Below the pieces are notes generated by a model. The model saw only the letters and a list, made by a program, of their open reading frames with translations. It was not told the origin of the DNA and made no database searches. A program made the position numbers and the translations under genes. Below, one piece after another: positions 58,222 through 64,000 of a stretch of DNA of 64,000 nt (position 1 is its first letter; the number at the start of each line of letters is the position of its first letter). Source of the DNA: Pardosa pseudoannulata (lineage: Eukaryota > Arthropoda > Arachnida > Araneae > Lycosidae); assembly GCA_032207245.1 (NCBI GenBank), contig CM063499.1, positions 83,808,666 to 83,872,665 of the forward strand. The letters run 5' to 3'.

Positions 58222-58310
58222 GTCATCGAAGGACCTAAAACTAGAGTAGCGAAACATGAAAAGCCAAAGAAGTGGTTCTATCAAAGTGCATGAATATCGT
58301 TAAAAATAAA
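58222..58310 (+). other. Candidate terminal coding exon, dup2
   Basis: Acceptor TTCTTCTTCAG, then VIEGPKTRVAKHEKPKKWFY and QSA to TGA at 58,291, with AATAAA at 58,305. This copy reads better than dup1, which has 2 extra bases. Identity unknown; no upstream exon found. Confidence 0.4.
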
Positions 58311-58442
58311 GATGTGATAGAAAAAGAAGACAAAAAATAGAGAATGCATAAACTAGTAATAAAAGGAAGTTATTATCAGACCTTGATACCGAAAAAACAA
58401 AATCAAACTCGGCTCTCATTGGCTAAAAATTTTCCCTTTGGC

Positions 58443-58450
58443 TATAAATA
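58443..58450 (+). promoter_or_regulatory. TATA box of the cassette, dup2
   Basis: TATAAATA 38 bp upstream of the ATG at 58,481; identical context to dup1. Confidence 0.5.
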
Positions 58451-58480
58451 CGCTCTTCCAGACATACATTCTACCTCATT

Positions 58481-59181
58481 ATGTTTCCCAAGCAAGTGGT
58501 AGACTTTCTTCCAAAAGTGTATCATCCTGGAGATAAGGCGGGATTCCGGAATTTGTATGCTAGCTATCCCGTTAAGCTTATTATTCGTATTTGGAAAACC
58601 ATAGAATTTTTTGCAAACCACAAGAATGGAACTCTAAAATGGAGTTCCTTTCCATAGAATAGGAAAGGAATCCTTCCAGTCGTGCCGGTGTCTCGAGTCC
58701 ATACAATGGAGCAACGTAGAGAGAAGATTGTTGCTGATAAAGGATTATAATAGGAATTCTCTTCTGACCCGGCGTGTAGCCGAACGATGGCCGAATGGTT
58801 AGGGCACTGACCTTCGGAACCGGAGTTCGTGGGTTCGAGTCCCACTGAGGCATGGATGTTCGTAGCCGTTCGGAATCGGCTTTAAACAGTAGGTCCCGGT
58901 CTCATTGGCCCTCGTGTAGCAAAAAGTAGACCGTAGTGCTCCCAACCAACCAACCTGACCCGGCTTGTAGCCATACAGATACTGATATCCAGATCGCCAC
59001 GACGGTAACCACCACACCACAGGGTACTGCTGACCTACAAGAATTCCGTCATGGTTCGAGAATAATGTTGACGACCCCAGTAAGGAACAATACTACAACA
59101 GTTAGTTCGGGACTACCAGGGAAGTCTGAAGAGAAGGATCACTCAGGTAACCTCGGGTTCGTGACACCCGAGTATACCTAA
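58481..59181 (+). pseudogene. Unidentified cassette ORF 1 interrupted by a SINE, dup2
   Basis: Same frame and the same internal TAG (58,655) and TAA TAG as dup1, so the stops predate the duplication. The SINE at 58,780-58,954 sits between the second and third segments, after which the Thr-rich part resumes and ends at TAA 59,179-59,181. Substitutions relative to dup1 include N to D, F to Y, E to K and H to R. Confidence 0.45.
58780..58954 (+). mobile_element. Young tRNA-derived SINE with 16-bp target duplication
   Basis: The best-preserved copy in the window. Head CCGAACGATGGCCGAATGG, A box with TGGTTAGGGC, T-arm-like GTGGGTTCGAGTCCCAC with a perfect 5-bp stem, body GGCTTTAAACAGTAGGTCCC, GTCTCATTGGCCCTCG, and an (AACC)n tail. 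Flanked by CTGACCCGGCGTGTAG (58,764-58,779) and CTGACCCGGCTTGTAG (58,955-58,970). The empty site in dup1 is 43,402-43,417. Confidence 0.95.
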
Positions 59182-59394
59182 AGGAGGTATACCCCTTGAG
59201 GTTGCAGACGGCTATCATTGGCCTAGGAGGGACACTCCTAGTTACCAGGGGGCGCCACGAGGAGGCTGATAGCTGTCCTAGGTGAGGTACCGAAGTACAA
59301 CACTCTGTGGCTCATCCCCAGAGCTGCCCCGTAGCACTGCTGAGGAGAATCACTGCCACACCCCCCGATAAAGGATTGTAAACGAAACACGGAC

Positions 59395-60120
59395 GTGAGG
59401 ACCTTTTTCGTCATAGAAAATAATTTGTTCCTCACAAGTCCCATGTTTACGTTTGGACTTCTTGGGGTTGCACCCAAGACAGTGCACGTCTTTAAAACAA
59501 CTAATGTACCCATAGCCCTTTACGTTGCCTCCATGCCCAGGATTAGCGGCATCTTGGGCGCATTTTGTGCCAAAGAACAATATATTTTTTTTAAATATTT
59601 GCTCAAATCTCATAGTACTTACCATATCCCGGAGTCGATAAAATACGTCATAATAACGTTAGACAAGACGTTTTTTGGCGTATATGTTTTGACTAAAATA
59701 CCGAATGGTAGTGTATTATACAGTGAATCGGCAGATAAAAAAAATTACCCCTATAAAATCTTTGGAACCTGTGTTGCCTATAAAATCTGAACCTGTGGAA
59801 TCTGAACATTTAGAACCCGTGTTGCCTATAAAATCTGAACCTGTGGTGCCTGACAATTTATTAATGCCGACAATTGAAGAATTAAAATCAGGGGAATCAA
59901 TGAACAATTTTGAAATAGTTGACAATTTTGAAGAAAATATCTCTTATTAAGTCATTAACAATTTTTTGGAACATATGAATTACACAATGTTGATAGACAT
60001 GAATTTTAATTATCCAAAATGGGGGCGAAGTCTCTTTACAAAAGTATACGAAGATCCACATGTTATAATAGAGAAGAGTAATGACGTTGTATACCCAATA
60101 GATTTAAGAATTAAAAAATA
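59395..60120 (+). pseudogene. Cassette ORF 2, frameshifted, dup2
   Basis: 59,395-59,790 is open and joins the MRTFFVIENN start to TLDKTFFGVY. An extra A near 59,745 then shifts the frame. The EPVLPIKSEPV repeat and following residues continue in another frame (59,705-59,950) to a TAA where dup1 has AAA (ISYK). Dead copy of the dup1 gene. Confidence 0.5.
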
Positions 60121-60167
60121 AAAATATTGGTGTTTATTTCATTGAGTAAACAAGTATACCTTTACAC

Positions 60168-60600
60168 ATGTCGATTGACGTTTGTAAATACCCACGAATC
60201 GTAGGAGTACTCGTTGTGCAGGACGATTCCTTTTTTATAACCACGGCCGAAAAATATACACCCGTCAGTAAAGTCGAAGAAAATTTTGTAGAAGTACTCA
60301 GAGATTTAATAATTAAAATGCACATCACATGGCTTTATACTGTCTGTTCCAAAAAATTTCGGGACGAGTTAAAGATATTTGAATTTTTAGACTTGAAAGG
60401 ACAACCTATCATACACAAATGCATTCACGGATACTTATTACGTTAAGGAGTGTCGAAATTGCAATAGAAAATTTTGCATAGTGTACATTGCTTACAAAAC
60501 GCTAAAGAGAAACACAATGACCAAATGCACAGATGTCGATAGATTTTGTATGAAAAAGATAATTTTAAAAAGAAAAAGGATATACTTGCTGCCCTTCAGG
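60168..60600 (+). pseudogene. Cassette ORF 3, frameshifted, dup2
   Basis: Open to 60,446, then broken by one extra base near 60,423 (ATGCATTC against ATGCTTC in dup1). The Cys cluster lies beyond the break. Confidence 0.5.
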
Positions 60601-62138
60601 AAGTAGACCACCTGGCCCTCCCTAAGTGGTTCCGGAAAGTGGCCCAGCCTGAAGCATGCGTTGACCCATTTATTGAGTCCGTCAAGAAAGTCTGAGGATC
60701 TGAACATCTATATTATCAGGGCCCGGGGCTTTTTTATGGTGCAGAGAGAACACTGCGTCCTTGACTTCGGTCAGATCAACTCTTTTATTGCCAGCTATGT
60801 TTGGGCTGCTGCGCGGTAGTTTGACTGTGTGACCTTATTGGCCAAAGAGAGCCTCTGTTAGGAGTTTCTGGGATTCCAAGTTGTTGGTTTGTTTGGTCCA
60901 CTCGACTTGGACCTCATGAGACGTGAAAGATTTCCCGTGCGCTAGTTTATAACAACTCCCGTAGGCGTTGGTGCTGGCCTCGCAGAATAGCTTCCAGGCC
61001 TTGTTCCTTGTCTGTAGCAGCAACTTCTTATACTTCGCCCTTTCTTTGGCAATTCTGACTTTATAGTCTTGGTTTGGGATGCTACTACGGTTCTTTCTGA
61101 CTAGGGCCGCGACCTTGTTCCTTTGAGCTGAGAGTTCCGGCGTCCACCAGGTGAACCTTCTGTGAGATTTGTGAGCCTTTTTTCTGTACACCTTATCACA
61201 GGCTGTTTGTATTGCTTTGATTAGGTCGGCCGTGTAGTAATCCAACTGTTTTGAGGTGTGAACGTCTTCTAGTCTCGTTGGCAGTATTTGCAGATTTACT
61301 TTCAGATGCTTTCTGAATTTAGCATGGTTTCCATACTGGGTCCTGTACTGGTGGGCCGAATCCTCGTGGGCATCGCCTCGAGAGTGGTTAGGACATATTT
61401 ATGGTCACTTAACGATTCCCGATCCAAGACTGTCCAGTCCTTCGCACTCAGCACGTCATTGCTCTTTAAAAGGGTGACGTCGGCCAGCCGTTCCTTCCTG
61501 GTATGCTGAAGGTGGGTGCACTGTGTCGGTTGTTTATGATGAAGAGGTAATGTTCAAAGCAGTGTTCTATGAGTTTAGAACCTCTTTCATCTTCTCTATC
61601 ATAACCCCAGAGAGGGGACCAGGCATTTAGGTCGGCTCCTATAAAGAGGCTGGACTTCGAGTCTATGTTGACTACAAGGGAACTCCATTCTGAGAGTGCA
61701 TCCTCAAAATTGTCCGATGGAGCTGCGTATTGGGAACTGATGATTATTGGCCCATTGCTGGTTTCCAGGGTTATGAAAACTGATGAGGCCTTTGTCAATG
61801 GTGGTGAGTATTTAAGACTAGTGTCTGTAAGAACAACCCAGGCTTTTAGGTTGCCTGACGGGAAAGCTCTCCAGGTGCTAGGGAACCCATGGAGCCTGCC
61901 TTCTAGAACGTAAGGGTCCTGGTTAAGAACCACATCGTTCTTTAGATCAAGGGCCGTTTGGGGGATAACCGCTGTAATTGTTCCTATTTATCTGAAGGAT
62001 TCTCAGGGAAATGCCTTGGCTTGATGTCGGAGTTTGTTGAGATGCGGAGGGCATGCTTGCTGTGCTGGTCGCCGTAACGGAATGCTGATAAGGGGATTGC
62101 TGAGGGAAGGACAAACTAAGTAGAGCTAGCCCTTCCAT
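60596..62138 (-). pseudogene. LINE ORF2 fragment, 3'-truncated, copy C
   Basis: RT start, linker (60,835-61,245), endonuclease (61,466-61,933; Ile to Asn gives NQDPY) and N-terminal piece (61,947-62,138). Very close to copy A. Confidence 0.85.
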
Positions 62139-63697
62139 GGACTATGTCCTGATATTGTGGGCACTGTGCTGAGTCGACATGGTGCTCTACATGAAGGTAT
62201 TCTTTCTTCTTGCTTTGAATGGACCTGTTCCTTCTGGAGAGCCGCGTTCCATGTCCCGCAGTTTATGCAACTAGGATTCCCTTCTGTGCATTGGTCCGTT
62301 GGGTGGCGGCCCGCACATTTCCCACAGTAAGTTTTACCGGTGCATTCATGCGTATGGTGCCGGTTTATCTCCTGGCAGTTCCTGCAGCGGTGAACTCTGA
62401 AGTATCGTTTTACTCTCATTATCGAGAACTCTGCAACAATGAATCCTTGTTGGGTCACCTCCTGGGCTTCTCTTCTGGGGCACAGGACGATCCAAGTGGC
62501 TGCAGCCCTCCCTGCGTACTGGGAATTTCTTAATAACTTTTAGAACTTCAGAGCCTTCTGCTCCGAGGGGAAGTGATTTCAAGATGTTTGTCTCCGATAT
62601 TATGTATGGGGCATTCAGAATCATGATTCTCTAAGTTGAGGACCTTTTGTCCTCAACTAGAGCTTCATTATTTAGATTGTCCGCCAAGAAGGAATGCAGC
62701 TGTTCTTTCGAGCTTTCCGAGTGGCAACGGACTTCTATTCGTTCTGGGAGCACTTTTAGCTTAGTTATCTTTATGTCCTCAGGGCGGGGGAGTTTTTTTT
62801 AATTTTACCAAAACCTTTCTCGAGCTTGAGGTCTTCGTTGAGGGGCGAACTACCAAGGTGCTCTTCGGCATTATCGTTACTGCTGCGTATGACGGCTGTT
62901 GGTTTGGCTTGAATGTCTTGCTGTTCAGTTAGAGCCGGCGATGGGATGGAGTTTAACTTCTTCTCCATGTCCGCCAATTTGCCAATTATGACATCGAGCT
63001 TAGGGTCTGGGAAAGGTGCTGTTACTTCGGCTATCTTGAAGGTGGCGTTTTTAAGCTGAAGAGCCTTTAGAGCTTTTTGATACGTCTTCTCCATGCTGTA
63101 CAGCAGGTCACAGAGGACGTCTTTGGCTCGCTGCGAAATATGATGAAGCGACGGATCGGTCACGAGGGCGTTGTGCACCTCTTGCGTGATGCGTTGAGGT
63201 AAGGTAATCTGCAAATCATGCTGGGCTGTGTCGTTCTCTGGAGAGCTTGTTGGCGGAGGATCTGAGCTTGCTTGTTTTCTTTGACGGACATCCTTAGTTT
63301 TTAGAACTTTACGCCTATTCCGCAGGCCACCGCTGCAATCAGGCACCATTACCTCATGCGAGCTACTAGCAGATTTGTCGACACGCTTGTTGCTAACAGA
63401 GTCTTCTTCACTGGCTTCATTGGTTAAGTCCTGCGAGTTGTGTTGGCTGCTGAATGTGACTGTTTTTTGCGCACATTAGAAAGTTGTGCTGCGTCAGCAG
63501 TCTTGCTGCGGTTAGACATTTCTGCTGTAAGTTTGGTGGCTGGTACTTCCTCGCAGAATCGCTGTGTCCGGTTTCGATTCTCTCGAGGATTTCCGTGTGC
63601 TTTGTTGTGACAAAGATGAGGTGTCTGAGTTAAGACTTAGTTCAAAGGCAGGGTTAGCTGCTTCGGGTAGCCACAGCTCTGTCTGTGGAATGTGCAC
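62126..63697 (-). pseudogene. LINE ORF1, copy C, multiply frameshifted
   Basis: The same protein as copies A and B, in pieces (62,126-62,458, 62,346-62,624, 62,771-63,349, 63,512-63,697). Shares the TAG at the Gln site and the 17 bp missing from copy B with copy A. Has several private single-base insertions (near 62,494, 62,793, 62,901, 63,470 and 63,570). Confidence 0.85.
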
Positions 63698-63808
63698 ACT
63701 GCTTTCTGCTCTAGCCGTATTTATGTGGCTAACTCCTCACGACGCATCACTCTCAGTAAAGAATCCCTAATTAAAATCTTTTAAAATTAATCTACAATTT
63801 AAATCCTG

Positions 63809-63809
<1 letters not shown>

Positions 63810-63845
<36 letters not shown>

Positions 63846-63854
63846 TATATATAC

Positions 63855-63897
<43 letters not shown>

Positions 63898-63920
63898 CAT
63901 ATATATATATATATATATAC
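63810..63920. repeat. AC/AT microsatellite
   Basis: (CATA)n, (CA)n and (TA)n; counterpart of 3,341-3,432. Confidence 0.9.
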
Positions 63921-64000
63921 CTTCAATGTTCATTTTATTTCGGGATTATGGGTCAAAAAATGTGAATTTTTTATGCTTATTTTTATATCTACATAGCTTT

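Larger units (their letters stand above)
52797..64000. repeat. Segmental duplication, copy dup2 (runs off the window)
   Basis: Collinear with 36,956-48,639. Begins inside the TTAA MITE, cut by the retroelement. Has deletions at ~55,150-55,180, a private SINE at 58,780-58,954 and more single-base indels in the cassette and LINE. Confidence 0.9.

Noticed and set aside
58780..58860. tRNA gene
   Set aside because: The A box, B box and T-arm are good, but the acceptor stem does not close, and the unit always continues into the same SINE body and AACCA tail.
59350..59625. Minus-strand Cys-rich ORF (91 codons) overlapping cassette ORF 2
   Set aside because: It looks protein-like, but dup1 has a stop in it and the plus strand has the better continuing frame. 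Kept only as an alternative reading.

Overview
The window looks like arthropod nuclear DNA, most likely from a spider (Araneae). It is very AT-rich, has no operon structure, and is dominated by decayed Ty3/Gypsy elements, a LINE, tRNA-derived SINEs, DNA transposons and one long C2H2 zinc-finger array. The spider assignment rests on the general look of the SCAN-like Gag proteins and the finger array; no marker gene is present. No complete, clearly functional host gene is visible apart from the possible zinc-finger gene.

Layout. 1-3.7 kb: the end of a duplicated segment (copy A): the tail of an unidentified ORF, then a LINE on the minus strand that keeps ORF1 and the front of ORF2 but lacks most of RT. 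3.9-4.6 kb: a tandem duplication. 4.7-7.4 kb: a Ty3/Gypsy remnant on the minus strand (Gag, long leader, PBS, 246-bp LTR). 7.4-13.2 kb: AT-rich DNA with SINEs, diverged local repeats and a candidate promoter plus first exon ending in a perfect GT splice donor. 13.3-16.2 kb: nested DNA transposons: a pogo/Tigger-like transposase remnant split by a TTAA-flanked MITE, all inside a long inverted repeat. 16.3-19.7 kb: the zinc-finger array with its repeated flank. 20.6-21.4 kb: a piggyBac-like remnant. 22.5-27.8 kb and 33.3-37.5 kb: two diverged copies of one flank unit carrying the same SINEs. Between them, 27.8-33.3 kb: a broken Ty3/Gypsy element with the unusual order Gag-PR-IN-RT-RNaseH, plus the 3' end of a second copy and its LTR.

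From 36.96 kb to the right edge lies an ~11.5-kb segmental duplication: dup1 (36,956-48,639) and dup2 (52,797-64,000), roughly 95-97% alike in the stretches compared by eye. They are separated by a 100-N assembly gap and a different Ty3/Gypsy fragment (48,740-52,796). Each copy holds an LTR-like insertion, a MITE, a hAT-like element, a candidate terminal exon, a compact cassette of unidentified ORFs with its own TATA box, and the 3'-truncated LINE. dup2 alone has a SINE inside the cassette, with a clear target-site duplication and a matching empty site in dup1. In the LINE part, copy A (window start) and dup2 share derived changes that dup1 lacks, so at least two duplication events took place.

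The genes do not form a pathway. What ties the window together is serial duplication of a zinc-finger neighbourhood, later filled by transposons whose insertion order can be read from empty and filled sites.
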